DNA from: Aminobacter aganoensis
Lineage (GTDB): Bacteria; Pseudomonadota; Alphaproteobacteria; Rhizobiales; Rhizobiaceae
Direction: 5' to 3'
Length of the DNA: 63,832 nt
Assembly: GCF_014206975.1 (NCBI RefSeq)
Contig: NZ_JACHOU010000024.1
Location: 1 to 63,832 of the forward strand
Part shown: in pieces, positions 41,325-51,022 of the stretch
How the letters are laid out: each line of letters begins with the position of its first letter
Numbering within the stretch: the stretch's first letter is position 1
The notes under the pieces: generated by a model
The model's input: only the letters and a program-made list of their open reading frames with translations
What the model was told of the DNA's origin: nothing
Databases searched by the model: none
Made by a program: the position numbers and the translations under genes

Positions 41325-43097
41325 ATGGTCGATGTCACGCCCCACGGAGCAGACCTGATCCCGCCGGCCGAAGTGGGCGAGATGGATCTCTACCATCCGC
41401 ACAGCTGGTGGACGAAATACGTCTTCTCGCAAGATGCCAAGGTCATCGCCATCCAGTATTCCGGAACCGCGATGGCCATCGGACTGGTGGCGCTGGTGCT
41501 GTCCTGGTTGATGCGGCTGCAACTCGGCTTTCCCGGCACCTTCGATTTCATCACGCCCGAGGCCTACTACCAATTCATGACCATGCACGGCATGATCATG
41601 GTGATCTACCTGCTCACGGCTCTCTTTCTCGGCGGCTTCGGCAATTACCTGATCCCGCTGATGGTCGGCGCGCGCGACATGGTGTTCCCCTATGTCAACA
41701 TGCTGAGCTACTGGATCTACCTGCTCGCGGTGCTGGTCCTGGTGTCGAGCTTCTTTGCGCCGGGCGGGCCGACGGGAGCGGGATGGACGCTCTATCCGCC
41801 GCAGGCGATCACCTCGGGCACGCCGGGCGGTCAGGACTGGGGCATCATCCTGATGCTGGTGTCGCTGATCCTGTTCATCATCGGCTTCACCATGGGCGGG
41901 CTCAACTACGTGGTAACCGTGCTGCAGGCGCGCACGCGCGGCATGACGCTGATGCGGATGCCGTTGACCGTGTGGGGCATCTTCACGGCGACCGTCATGG
42001 CGCTGCTCGCCTTCCCGGCGCTGTTCGTCGCCTGCGTGATGATGCTGTTCGACCGCATCATCGGCTCGAGCTTCTTCATGCCGGCCATCGTCGAGATGGG
42101 CGAGCAGTCGCCGCACAATGGTGGCAGCCCGATCATGTTCCAGCACCTGTTCTGGTTCTTCGGCCACCCCGAGGTCTACATCGTGGCGCTGCCCGCCTTC
42201 GGTATCGTCTCCGACCTGATCAGCACGCATGCGCGCAAGAACATCTTCGGCTACCGCATGATGGTGTGGGCGATCGTCGGCATCGGCGCGCTCAGCTTCG
42301 TCGTCTGGGCGCACCACATGTACGTGTCGGGCATGCACCCGTATTTCGGCTTCTTCTTCGCCACGACGACGCTGATCATCGCGGTGCCGACCGCGATCAA
42401 GGTCTACAACTGGGTGCTGACGCTGTGGCGCGGCGACATCCACCTGACCTTGCCGATGCTGTTTGCGCTCGCCTTCATCGTTACCTTCGTCAATGGCGGG
42501 CTGACCGGCCTGTTCCTCGGCAACGTGGTGGTCGACGTGCCGCTGTCGGACACGATGTTCGTGGTGGCGCATTTCCACATGGTGATGGGCGTGGCACCGA
42601 TCATGGTCGTCTTCGGCGCGATCTATCACTGGTATCCCAAGATTACCGGCCGGATGCTCAACGAGGCGATGGGCCGCTTCCACTTCTGGGTCACGTTCGT
42701 CGGCGCCTATCTGATCTTCTTCCCGATGCACTATGTCGGGCTGGTCGGCGTTCCCAGGCGCTATCCCGAACTCGGCGATACGGCGTTCATCCCACCGTCG
42801 GTGCATACGCTGAACGAATTCATCACCATCGCCGCGCTGACCGTCGGTTTTGCCCAGATGGTGTTCCTGTTCAACCTGTTCTGGAGCCTGCGCAACGGCA
42901 AGGACGCCGGCGACAATCCATGGCGGGCGACTTCGCTCGAATGGCAGACGGCGGGGACGCCGCCGCCGCACGGCAATTTCGGCAAGGAACTGCCGGTCGT
43001 CTATCGCTGGGCCTACGACTACAGCGTGCCGGGCGCGCCCGAGGACTTCATTCCGCAGAACGACCCGCGTCCGATGACGCAAGGCGGGCCGGCATGA
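41325..43097 (+). CDS. coxN: Cytochrome c oxidase subunit I (CoxN-like)
   Basis: 590 residues, 12 or more membrane helices, with the heme-copper oxidase signature. MTMHGMIMV carries a heme-a ligand His, FWFFGHPEVYIV has the CuB ligand H281 and cross-linking Tyr285, then AHHMYVSGMHPYFG (CuB His pair) and VVAHFHMVMGV (heme ligands). The YIV and K-channel residues point to an A-type oxidase. The start is ATG 41325 (MVDVTPHG); an in-frame ATG at 41274 is possible. The stop overlaps the next gene by ATGA. Confidence 0.9.
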   Translation: MVDVTPHGADLIPPAEVGEMDLYHPHSWWTKYVFSQDAKVIAIQYSGTAMAIGLVALVLSWLMRLQLGFPGTFDFITPEAYYQFMTMHGMIMVIYLLTALFLGGFGNYLIPLMVGARDMVFPYVNMLSYWIYLLAVLVLVSSFFAPGGPTGAGWTLYPPQAITSGTPGGQDWGIILMLVSLILFIIGFTMGGLNYVVTVLQARTRGMTLMRMPLTVWGIFTATVMALLAFPALFVACVMMLFDRIIGSSFFMPAIVEMGEQSPHNGGSPIMFQHLFWFFGHPEVYIVALPAFGIVSDLISTHARKNIFGYRMMVWAIVGIGALSFVVWAHHMYVSGMHPYFGFFFATTTLIIAVPTAIKVYNWVLTLWRGDIHLTLPMLFALAFIVTFVNGGLTGLFLGNVVVDVPLSDTMFVVAHFHMVMGVAPIMVVFGAIYHWYPKITGRMLNEAMGRFHFWVTFVGAYLIFFPMHYVGLVGVPRRYPELGDTAFIPPSVHTLNEFITIAALTVGFAQMVFLFNLFWSLRNGKDAGDNPWRATSLEWQTAGTPPPHGNFGKELPVVYRWAYDYSVPGAPEDFIPQNDPRPMTQGGPA

Positions 43098-43798
43098 GCG
43101 TCATCCTGGTCTTCCTCGCGCTGATCACGGCCATTGCGGGCTGGTGGCTGTCGCGCCAGCGGCTGATGTCCAAGCCGTGGCTCGAAGCGGGGCCGGTCAC
43201 TGCCTTCCCCGAGACCGAAGCGCCGATCGTGCATCCGGCCAAGCTCGGGCTCGGGGTGTTTCTCGCCGTGGTCGGCGCGCTGTTCGCGTTGATGATCAGC
43301 GCCTATTTCATGCGCATGGTCTATGCCGACTGGCAGCCGGCGCCGGTGCCCGGGCTGTTGTGGCTCAACACCGCGATGCTGGTGCTGGCCAGCGTGGCAC
43401 TGCAATGCGCGGTCGTGGCCGCGCACAAGGGGCAGGCCGACAATCTGCGGCTTGCGCTGCTGGCCGGCGCGCTGACCTCGACGGTCTTCCTCGGTGGCCA
43501 GCTGCTGGCTTGGCGCGATCTTGCGGCACAAGGCTATTTCGCGACCGAGAACCCGGCGGTCAGCTTCTTCTATCTGATTACCGCGATGCACGGGCTGCAC
43601 ATCATCGGCGGCATGGTGGCGCTCGGCCGGACCAATGTCAGGGCATTGCGGGGTGAAAGCGCGGCACGTCTCGTCCTCTCGACGGAACTGTGCGCCATGT
43701 ACTGGCACGTGCTGCTGGTCGTCTGGCTGGTGCTGTTTGCCGTGCTGATGGGCTGGGCGGCCGACTTCATCGACATCTGCCGCCGGCTGTTGAGCTGA
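43094..43798 (+). CDS. coxO: Cytochrome c oxidase subunit III-family protein (CoxO-like)
   Basis: 234 residues with about six or seven membrane helices. Subunit-III hallmarks are FFYLITAMHGLHIIGGMVAL and TELCAMYWHVLLVVWLVLF. The N-terminal part is shortened or divergent compared with standard subunit III. It overlaps coxN by four bases. The presence of two subunit-III-type genes in tandem is the coxO/coxP arrangement of rhizobial coxMNOP operons. Confidence 0.82.
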   Translation: MSVILVFLALITAIAGWWLSRQRLMSKPWLEAGPVTAFPETEAPIVHPAKLGLGVFLAVVGALFALMISAYFMRMVYADWQPAPVPGLLWLNTAMLVLASVALQCAVVAAHKGQADNLRLALLAGALTSTVFLGGQLLAWRDLAAQGYFATENPAVSFFYLITAMHGLHIIGGMVALGRTNVRALRGESAARLVLSTELCAMYWHVLLVVWLVLFAVLMGWAADFIDICRRLLS

Positions 43799-43809
43799 GG
43801 AGAACAGGG

Positions 43810-44532
43810 ATGGCCGAGACCACGCTGGGACATGCCGACCAAACCGCGCCACGGCCGCCGGGCCTGCGCGGCTTCGTTGCCGACTGGTCTTCGGACCAGA
43901 GGGCGTTCAAGGGCGTCTCCTGGGGCAAGGCGATGATGTGGATCTTCCTGCTCAGCGACACCTTCATCTTCGGCTGCTTCCTGCTGTCTTACATGACCGC
44001 GCGCATGTCGACCGTGGTGCCATGGCCGAACCCGAGCGAGGTCTTCGCGCTGCACCTGTTCGGCCAGGACATCCCGCTGATCCTGATCGCGATCATGACC
44101 TTCGTGCTGATCTCTTCCTCGGGCACGATGGCGATGGCGGTCAATTTCGGCTACCGCCGCGACCGCCGCAAGACGGCGATCCTGATGCTGTTGACGGCGG
44201 CGCTTGGCGCGACCTTCGTCGGCATGCAGGCCTTCGAGTGGACCAAGCTGATCACCGAGGGCGTGCGGCCGTGGGAGAACCCATGGGGCGCGGCGCAATT
44301 CGGCTCGACCTTCTTCATGATCACCGGCTTCCACGGCACCCATGTGACGATAGGCGTGATCTTTCTTCTGATCGTCGCGCGCAAGGTCTGGCGGGGCGAC
44401 TACGAGACCGGCGCGCGCGGGTTCTTCACCAGCCGGCGGGGCCAGTATGAGAGCGTCGAGATCATGGGGCTCTACTGGCACTTCGTCGATCTGGTGTGGG
44501 TGTTCATCTTCGCGTTCTTCTATCTTTGGTGA
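43810..44532 (+). CDS. coxP: Cytochrome c oxidase subunit III (CoxP-like)
   Basis: 240 residues, seven membrane helices. WIFLLSDTFIFGCFLLSY, GMQAFEWTKLI (Glu of subunit III), FFMITGFHGTHVTIGVIFLL and YWHFVDLVWVFIFAFFYLW are classical subunit-III blocks. ATG 43810 lies 11 bp after the coxO stop behind GGAGAACAGG. It stabilises the subunit I core and the D-channel. Confidence 0.88.
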   Translation: MAETTLGHADQTAPRPPGLRGFVADWSSDQRAFKGVSWGKAMMWIFLLSDTFIFGCFLLSYMTARMSTVVPWPNPSEVFALHLFGQDIPLILIAIMTFVLISSSGTMAMAVNFGYRRDRRKTAILMLLTAALGATFVGMQAFEWTKLITEGVRPWENPWGAAQFGSTFFMITGFHGTHVTIGVIFLLIVARKVWRGDYETGARGFFTSRRGQYESVEIMGLYWHFVDLVWVFIFAFFYLW

Positions 44533-44541
44533 GGTGAAGCG

Positions 44542-44925
44542 ATGGCACAGGTAGAAGCGCGGGATCATGGCCTCCACGGGCACGCCGCACCGGCTCAGGC
44601 GGGCGCGCATGCGCAAGGGCAGCAGCACCCGATCAAGCTTTATCTCGTGGTCTGGGGCTGGCTGTTCATCCTCAGCGCCTGTTCCTATGCCGTCGACTAT
44701 TTCGCCCTTCAGGGCATGCTCAGATGGAGCCTGATCCTGATCTTCATGATGCTGAAGGCCGGGCTCATCGTTGCCGTGTTCATGCACATGGCCTGGGAGC
44801 GGCTGGCGCTTGCCTATGCGATCATCGTGCCGCCGCTGGTGATCCTGGTGTTCGTGGCGATCATGGTCGTGGAGTCACGCTACACCGAAATCACGCGCGT
44901 GCTGTCGTTCGGCGCTGGACAGTAG
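44542..44925 (+). CDS. Cytochrome c oxidase subunit IV-family protein
   Basis: 127 residues. A His/Ala/Gln-rich N-terminus (HGLHGHAAPAQAGAHAQGQQH) precedes three membrane helices (YLVVWGWLFILSACSYAVDYF; LILIFMMLKAGLIVAVFMHMAWE; IIVPPLVILVFVAIMVVES). The KxxxVxxxFMHM pattern is typical of the small prokaryotic subunit IV (CtaF/CyoD-like) family. It is the last gene of the oxidase operon, 9 bp after coxP. Confidence 0.85.
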   Translation: MAQVEARDHGLHGHAAPAQAGAHAQGQQHPIKLYLVVWGWLFILSACSYAVDYFALQGMLRWSLILIFMMLKAGLIVAVFMHMAWERLALAYAIIVPPLVILVFVAIMVVESRYTEITRVLSFGAGQ

Positions 44926-45034
44926 GCATGGCCGCTCCAGGCGGCCGGCGCGTTCTTCGTTGACAGGAAAAAGGATGGGAGGAGAATGTGGGTTCTCGTT
45001 CTTCGAGGATCCCCCCAACAGAAGGACGCCCAAG

Positions 45035-45505
45035 ATGACGATCGCAAGGAAACTTCAAGACTACATAGCCGGCAAGGGTATCCCCTTCGATACCGTTGCC
45101 CATCACCGGACCTCGACCAGCAGCCAGACGGCGCAGGCGGCACACATTCCGGGCAGGCGGCTTGCCAAGCCGGTGCTGTTGCACCACGAAATGGGCTACG
45201 CGCTGGCCGTGGTTCCGAGCAGCCACAGGGTCGAGCTCAACACGCTGCAGGACGTGCTTGGCAAGCGGCTGGGCCTCGCTTCGGAAGACGAGGTCGGGCA
45301 ATTGTTCAGCGACTGTGACATCGGTGCCGTGCCCCCGGTGGGCGCTGCCTATGACGTACCCGTCATTCTCGACGAAAGCTTCGGCGCGGAAGGCGACGTC
45401 TATTTCGAAGGCGGCGACCACAAGACGCTGGTGCATGTCAGCGGCGGCGATTTCCGTAACCTGCTGCAGGGCGCGCAAGTGGCGCGTTTCAGCCACCCGG
45501 CCTGA
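45035..45505 (+). CDS. YbaK/EbsC-type aminoacyl-tRNA deacylase domain protein
   Basis: 156 residues of the YbaK/ProX editing-domain family: KLQDYIAGKGIPFDTVAHHRTSTSSQTAQAAHIPGRRLAKPVLLHHE with the conserved Lys, VVPSSHRVELNTLQDVLG, and DCDIGAVPPVGAAYDVPVILD. Such stand-alone domains hydrolyse mischarged tRNAs (Cys/Ala-tRNAPro). ATG 45035 is the start at the domain boundary. It lies 110 bp after the oxidase operon and has no evident functional link to it. A bidirectional terminator follows. Confidence 0.85.
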   Translation: MTIARKLQDYIAGKGIPFDTVAHHRTSTSSQTAQAAHIPGRRLAKPVLLHHEMGYALAVVPSSHRVELNTLQDVLGKRLGLASEDEVGQLFSDCDIGAVPPVGAAYDVPVILDESFGAEGDVYFEGGDHKTLVHVSGGDFRNLLQGAQVARFSHPA

Positions 45506-45517
45506 CAGGGCCCGGAA

Positions 45518-45559
45518 ACTTCAACGCCCGCCCCTCATCAGGGCGGGCGAAGTTTTTCT
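45518..45559. terminator. Bidirectional terminator between convergent genes
   Basis: CGCCCGCCC (45525-45533) and GGGCGGGCG (45541-45549) with a CTCATCA-type loop, flanked by AACTT and AAGTTTTT. It serves the ybaK-like gene and the convergent DUF2189 gene. Confidence 0.7.
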
Positions 45560-45600
45560 AGACAGAACCGGCGGCAGGGCCGCCACCGGCGAAGTGAGGG

Positions 45601-46425
45601 TCAGGCGCGATTGCCCGTCGATGCCGGTGCTGCCTCGATCACCTTGCGGTAAAGGTGCCAGGTCGAATGGCCGAGCACGGGCAGCACAATTGCCAGTCCG
45701 ACGAGCAGGGGCAGCGTGCCGATCACCAGTCCGACCGCGACGATCAGGCCCCAGAGCAGCATCGGCATCGGGTTGGCCATGATCGCGCGTGCCGACGTCT
45801 CGACGGCGGCGTAGGCGCCGATGTCACGATCGAGCAGCAGCGGGAAGGCGATGACCGTCGTGCTCAACGCGACGAGTGCGAACAGGAAGCCGATGACGTT
45901 GCCGAGGATGATCAGCGTCCAGCCTCGCTGGGTGGTCAGCACGTCGCTGGCGAGACCGAAGAAGGTCGCCGGAGCGCTGTCGCCGTATAGCCACGAGAAC
46001 AAGGCCTGCGCGGTGAACAGCCAGACGATGAACAGCGCCATCAGCATGACGCCGAGCACGGCAATGGCCGGCATGGCGGGCGAGTTCCTGACTTCGAGCG
46101 CATGCCACCAGGAGGTGTCCATGTTCTGCTCGCGCCGACGGCTGATCTCGTAGAGGCCGATCGCGGCGAATGGTCCAAGCAGCGCGAAGCCCGTCATCAG
46201 CGGGTAGATCAGCTGCAGTGCGTTGCCGCCGGAGGTCCATGTAATGAGGAACACGCCAACGACCGGATAGATCAGGCATAAAAAGACGTAGTGTGAAGGT
46301 TTGTCCCAAAAGTCTTCAAATCCTCGGCGAAGCGCGTCAAACACATCCGAAACCCCTATCCGACGTATGGCGGGATGTTCGACGTTGCTGCCGGTTCCTG
46401 CTGCGTAAACGTGGAAGTTTGCCAT
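45601..46425 (-). CDS. DUF2189 membrane protein
   Basis: 274 residues with six predicted membrane helices. The family blocks SDVFDALRRGFEDFWDKPSHYVFLCLIYPVVG, FALLGPFAAIGLYEISRRRE, and PLLLDRDIGAYAAVETSARAIMANP-like segments are visible. DUF2189 proteins often lie near cytochrome oxidase genes but have no established function. ATG 46425 follows GGAGGA. Divergent from the cytochrome c gene at 46689 with 263 bp between starts, in which no further gene is seen. Confidence 0.85.
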   Translation of the reverse strand: MANFHVYAAGTGSNVEHPAIRRIGVSDVFDALRRGFEDFWDKPSHYVFLCLIYPVVGVFLITWTSGGNALQLIYPLMTGFALLGPFAAIGLYEISRRREQNMDTSWWHALEVRNSPAMPAIAVLGVMLMALFIVWLFTAQALFSWLYGDSAPATFFGLASDVLTTQRGWTLIILGNVIGFLFALVALSTTVIAFPLLLDRDIGAYAAVETSARAIMANPMPMLLWGLIVAVGLVIGTLPLLVGLAIVLPVLGHSTWHLYRKVIEAAPASTGNRA

Positions 46426-46688
46426 GAACCATTCCTCCGAGATCGGGCCCGGTTCGGTCGCGGCTTCGCGGTGCTGCCGTCCAGCGTGACTGGTCACGCG
46501 AACCGCGACCTGCACCGTGGACGATGATAGCAATCATCGCGGCCCTTGTCGCCCCTGCCGCACGGCCTCCTATTTCGGCCGTGCTGGCTCCAGAAGCTGC
46601 AACGCAATGGAGCATGGCGCGTTACCACAGCCGGGGATAGTATCGCTGGCGTCGACGTGGAGCGCCGACCCTGACTTAGGAGATAGCC

Positions 46689-47084
46689 ATGAGACTGACG
46701 GCATGGGGCGCATTCGCCCTTCTTGCAGCTTCGGTTCTAGCCAACAATCCGGTCCATGCGGCAGGCGACGCGGCCGCCGGCAAGAAGGTGTTCAGCAAGT
46801 GCATGGCCTGCCATGACCTGGCGGTCGACAAGAACAAGATAGGCCCGTCCCTGCACGGCGTGGTCGGCCGCACGGCGGGAACGCTCCCCAGCTTCGAGGC
46901 CAAATATTCCGATGCCATGAAGCAGGCTGGTGCCGGCGGCCTCGTCTGGGACGAGACCAACATCGCCGCCTACATGAAGGCGCCGAAGGAAAAGGTGCCC
47001 GGCAACAAGATGGCCTTTCCCGGTCTCAAGGACGATGCCGACATCGCCAATGTGATCGCCTATATCGAGGAAGCCTCGAAATAA
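46689..47084 (+). CDS. Cytochrome c, class I (c2-like), periplasmic
   Basis: 131 residues. Signal peptide (about 1-24, NNPVHAAG), heme attachment CMACH at about 38-42, and the axial Met in PGNKMAFPG near 107. GPSLHGVVGRTAG is typical of soluble class I cytochromes (c2/c550). It follows GGAGATAGCC. A small soluble cytochrome close to the coxMNOP operon is a plausible electron donor to that oxidase. Confidence 0.92.
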   Translation: MRLTAWGAFALLAASVLANNPVHAAGDAAAGKKVFSKCMACHDLAVDKNKIGPSLHGVVGRTAGTLPSFEAKYSDAMKQAGAGGLVWDETNIAAYMKAPKEKVPGNKMAFPGLKDDADIANVIAYIEEASK

Positions 47085-47351
47085 ACTGCCAGCGTGGTTG
47101 CGTGTGGGCATCAGGTGGCCCGTCGCTGCGCGGCGACCGCGCGGACCATGCCTAATTTTTGGGCGGCATACTCCAAACGGGGGATGCTGCAGAATTTGGA
47201 ATCGTGTTGGTAGTTTGGGTGCTCTAACAACGCATGACATATGCAGAAACAAGATATTGCCGTTGGCGCACAGCCATTTCTACCTAAGTCTGTATTGCAG
47301 ACCTGCGTTTTAAATAATCTAGCTATTACAGCCTCTGTGAGGGGGGAAACT

Positions 47352-47395
47352 GCGGCTTCTTGGGGGACCCTCGGAAGCCGCGACATTTTCCTTTA
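47352..47395. terminator. Hairpin in the 47.1-47.5 kb gap
   Basis: GCGGCTTC (47352-47359) and GAAGCCGC (47374-47381) form a stem followed by ACATTTTCCTTT. The gap 47085-47466 is notably AT-richer than its surroundings (47150-47340) and holds no convincing gene. A 91-codon minus-strand frame there has atypical composition. Confidence 0.4.
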
Positions 47396-47466
47396 GCCGC
47401 GAGCTTCCTTCATCTCCGAATTGTCCAGACTCAGCCATACGTCAGCTGCTGGCGACCGGCGCGACC

Positions 47467-48071
47467 TCAGTCCGGCGCATCGAAATCCGGCGTGACGGCT
47501 GCGATGTTGTAGGCCTCGAGCCGCGCTGCTGGCGCATCGGCGGTATCGAAGCTCAGGATCGTCGCGGTACCCGGCGTCACCGGAACCACGCGCGAGGGCG
47601 GAAGCCCCAGGAAGGCGTGGCAGGCGGCTCGGATGACGCCGCCATGGACGATGGCAAGCGTGTCGCCGCTGCATGTTCTGAGACAATCACGCAGGCCCTC
47701 GACGATGCGGGCGCAGAAATCCGCCCATGGCTCGCCCCTGTCGGGCGTGAAGGTGCCGGCGCGCCAGGCGAGATATTCATGTGGACGCTCGGCCTCTAGC
47801 TCGTGCTTGATGCGGCCGGTCCAGTTGCCCATGTCGATCTCGCGCAGCCGCGGATCGAGCGGCGCATCGCCATAGCCGAGCAGGCTGGCCGTCTCGCGGG
47901 TTCGGCCAAGATCGGAGACCACGACATGGTCGGGCTCCATGGCCTTCGCGAAATCGATGAAACGCTGGACCTGCCTGATGCCCCGTGGCGACAGCGGCGC
48001 GTTGTCGTGGCCCTGGAGCCTGTGTTCGGCATTCCAGGTGGTCTCGCCATGGCGCACCATTATCAATCTCA

Positions 48072-48072
<1 letters not shown>
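47467..48072 (-). CDS. Histidine phosphatase superfamily protein (phosphoglycerate-mutase fold)
   Basis: 201 residues. The catalytic RHG box MVRHGETTWN, proton-donor region REIDMGNWTGR with Glu, and the second His in IVHGGVIRAACHAF are all present. A cytoplasmic phosphatase of the GpmB/CobC-like branch is expected. ATG 48072 overlaps the stop of the ABC ATPase gene (ATGA), so it is the last gene of the RpiR-headed importer operon. A phosphatase translationally coupled to an importer suggests that the imported solute is phosphorylated. Confidence 0.88.
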
Positions 48073-49165
<1,093 letters not shown>

Positions 49166-49169
<4 letters not shown>

Positions 49170-50911
49170 GCGGATTTCCACTTCTGGACGCGGTTCTGGA
49201 GGCGATGCGCCAGAAGCGTGGCGACGACGCAGAGGACGAGGATCACCATGGTGATGGCGTTGGCGAACTGCATGAAGCCTTCGGCGGCGTAGCGGTAGGC
49301 GAGCATGCTGAGGACCGGCGAGGTCGAGGTGAACAGAAGCACCACCAGCGACAGGTCGCGGACGATCTTGACGAAGACCAGCAGCGCACCGGCAAGCAGG
49401 CCGCGGATGGCGAGCGGCATGATGATGGCGCCCATGCGACGGAAGAAGCCGGCGCCGGTCAGCCGGGCGCTTTCCTCGATGTCGGCTGAGATCTGGCCGA
49501 GCACCGAGCGGCCCGACTGCACCGCGTAGGGCAGCAGATGTGCCGAGGCGGCCAGCACCAGAAGCAGGAAGGTGCCGTAGAGCGAGGGCAGCGGGCCGAT
49601 GGGCGCGCCGAACAGCGCGATGTATGCCGCTGCGAAGGCGATGCTCGGGATGAGGATAGGGGTGAACGACACCTGGCCGAGGACGGTGGCCAGCACCGAA
49701 CCCTTGTTGCGGGCGATGGTGTGGGCCAGCGCCAGGCCGAGCGCCATCGTGGTGAATGCCACGGTGACGGCGAGCTTCAGCGTCATCCACAGGGCTTCGA
49801 TCAAGACAGGGTTGCGGAAGATACCGGCCTGGCCCTGCGCCATGTCGGTACCGCCTTCGCCGATCCAGAAATGTGTCGTCCAGTTGGAGAACAGCGAGCC
49901 GTTCTGCAGCGCGAAACTCGATGCGGTGAGGATCACCGCCGGCAGGAAGGTGGTCAGCGCGCACATCAGTACGGCGACCGTAAACAGTGGCCAGCGCCAT
50001 TTGCCGAGTGGAAAGCGCTTGGTGCGGCCGCCCTTGCCGGTGACGGTGACGTAGCTCTTGCGGCCGGCGACGAGGCGCTCGCCGAGCCACAGGAAGGATG
50101 CGGAGACGATGATCAGCAGCAGCGCGATGACGAAGCCGCGTTCGGTCTGGCCGGTCTCGATCATGCCGAACAGTCGCGTCGACAGCGTTTGCATCCTGAC
50201 CGGCAGGCCGAGCAGGGCAGGGGCGGCGAAGTTGGAGACCGCACCGGCGAAGGTGAGTGAGGCCGCCGCAATCAGCGCGGGCGTGACGACAGGCAGGATG
50301 ATACCGAAGAAGATCCGCGACCGCTTGGCGCCGGCCACCTGTGCCGCCTCGACGAGGTCGGCGCCGACAGAGCTGAGGGCCGCCGAAATGACGGTGAAGG
50401 CCAGCGAATAGTAGTGCGCGATCAGCACGATCAGGGTCGGCAGCAGGCCCCAGGCGAGCCAGTCGGGCACGATGTAGCCGTTGGCTTCGAAGAAGCCGAC
50501 CGAGCCGCCAAGCCGGCTGTTGCGGAACAGGGCGCCCCAGGCGAGGGCAGCGGCAAAGCTCGGGATCATGAAGGGCAGCGTGGCGAGCAGGCCAAGGGTC
50601 TTCGGCGCCGGCACGTCGGTCAGCACAACCAGCCAGGCGAGGAAGCCGCCCATCAGGATGCAGCCGGCTGCGACGCCGATGCCGAGCAGGATGGTGTTCC
50701 AGAGCGGACGCCACCACAGGTTCTCGGACATCTTGCTGGCAAGCACGGCCTGCCAGGCATCAAGGCCCTCGACCGTCAGCGTCGACAGGACGATCTTGAC
50801 CAGCGGCGCGATGACCAGGATGCCGACGACCAGGATGAGGATGATGGGTACGAGCGTTTCGGAGCGCAAAAAGCCTCTCCGGGACAACACGGATGTTGCA
50901 GCGGCGGACAT
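49166..50911 (-). CDS. ABC transporter permease, iron(III)-type double permease
   Basis: 581 residues with two permease domains. The first EAA-like loop is LVEAAQVAGAKRSRIFFGIILP and the second IEESARLTGAGFFRRMGAIIMP, each following a conserved hydrophobic block (LATLPFMIPSFAAALAWGALF; VSFTPILIPSIAFAAAYIALF). It is closely similar in layout to the 621-residue permease of the LacI locus. ATG 50911 (MSAAATS) is the start; an in-frame ATG at 50977 is less likely. Confidence 0.9.
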
Positions 50912-50984
50912 GACAATCTTTCTCGCGGAATTGAAGCGCGGGGCAGCCGGGCCGCGGCGACGCGGTCGGAAAGGCAAGGGGAAC

Positions 50985-51014
50985 GGACCGGCGCCTCCCC
51001 CAAGGCGCCGGTCC
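50985..51014 (-). promoter_or_regulatory. Intercistronic hairpin between binding-protein and permease genes
   Basis: GGACCGGCGCC (50985-50995) pairs perfectly with GGCGCCGGTCC (51004-51014). It sits 9 bp after the binding-protein stop on the minus strand, followed by a modest T-rich run. It is probably an mRNA-stabilising or partly terminating stem, as after the binding-protein gene of the LacI locus. Confidence 0.6.
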
Positions 51015-51022
51015 GGCCGCAG

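Noticed and set aside
41081-43093. A 905-codon plus-strand frame across the oxidase genes
   Set aside because: Only its last part (43094-43798, the CoxO-like protein) is real; the rest is out-of-frame coxM/coxN sequence.
47111-47386. A 91-codon minus-strand frame in the AT-rich gap
   Set aside because: Codon use is unlike neighbouring genes, there is no RBS and no recognisable domain.
49170-50717. N-terminal extension of the RpiR-locus ATPase into the permease gene
   Set aside because: The ATPase starts at 49169 with an ATGA overlap; upstream sequence is the permease in another frame.
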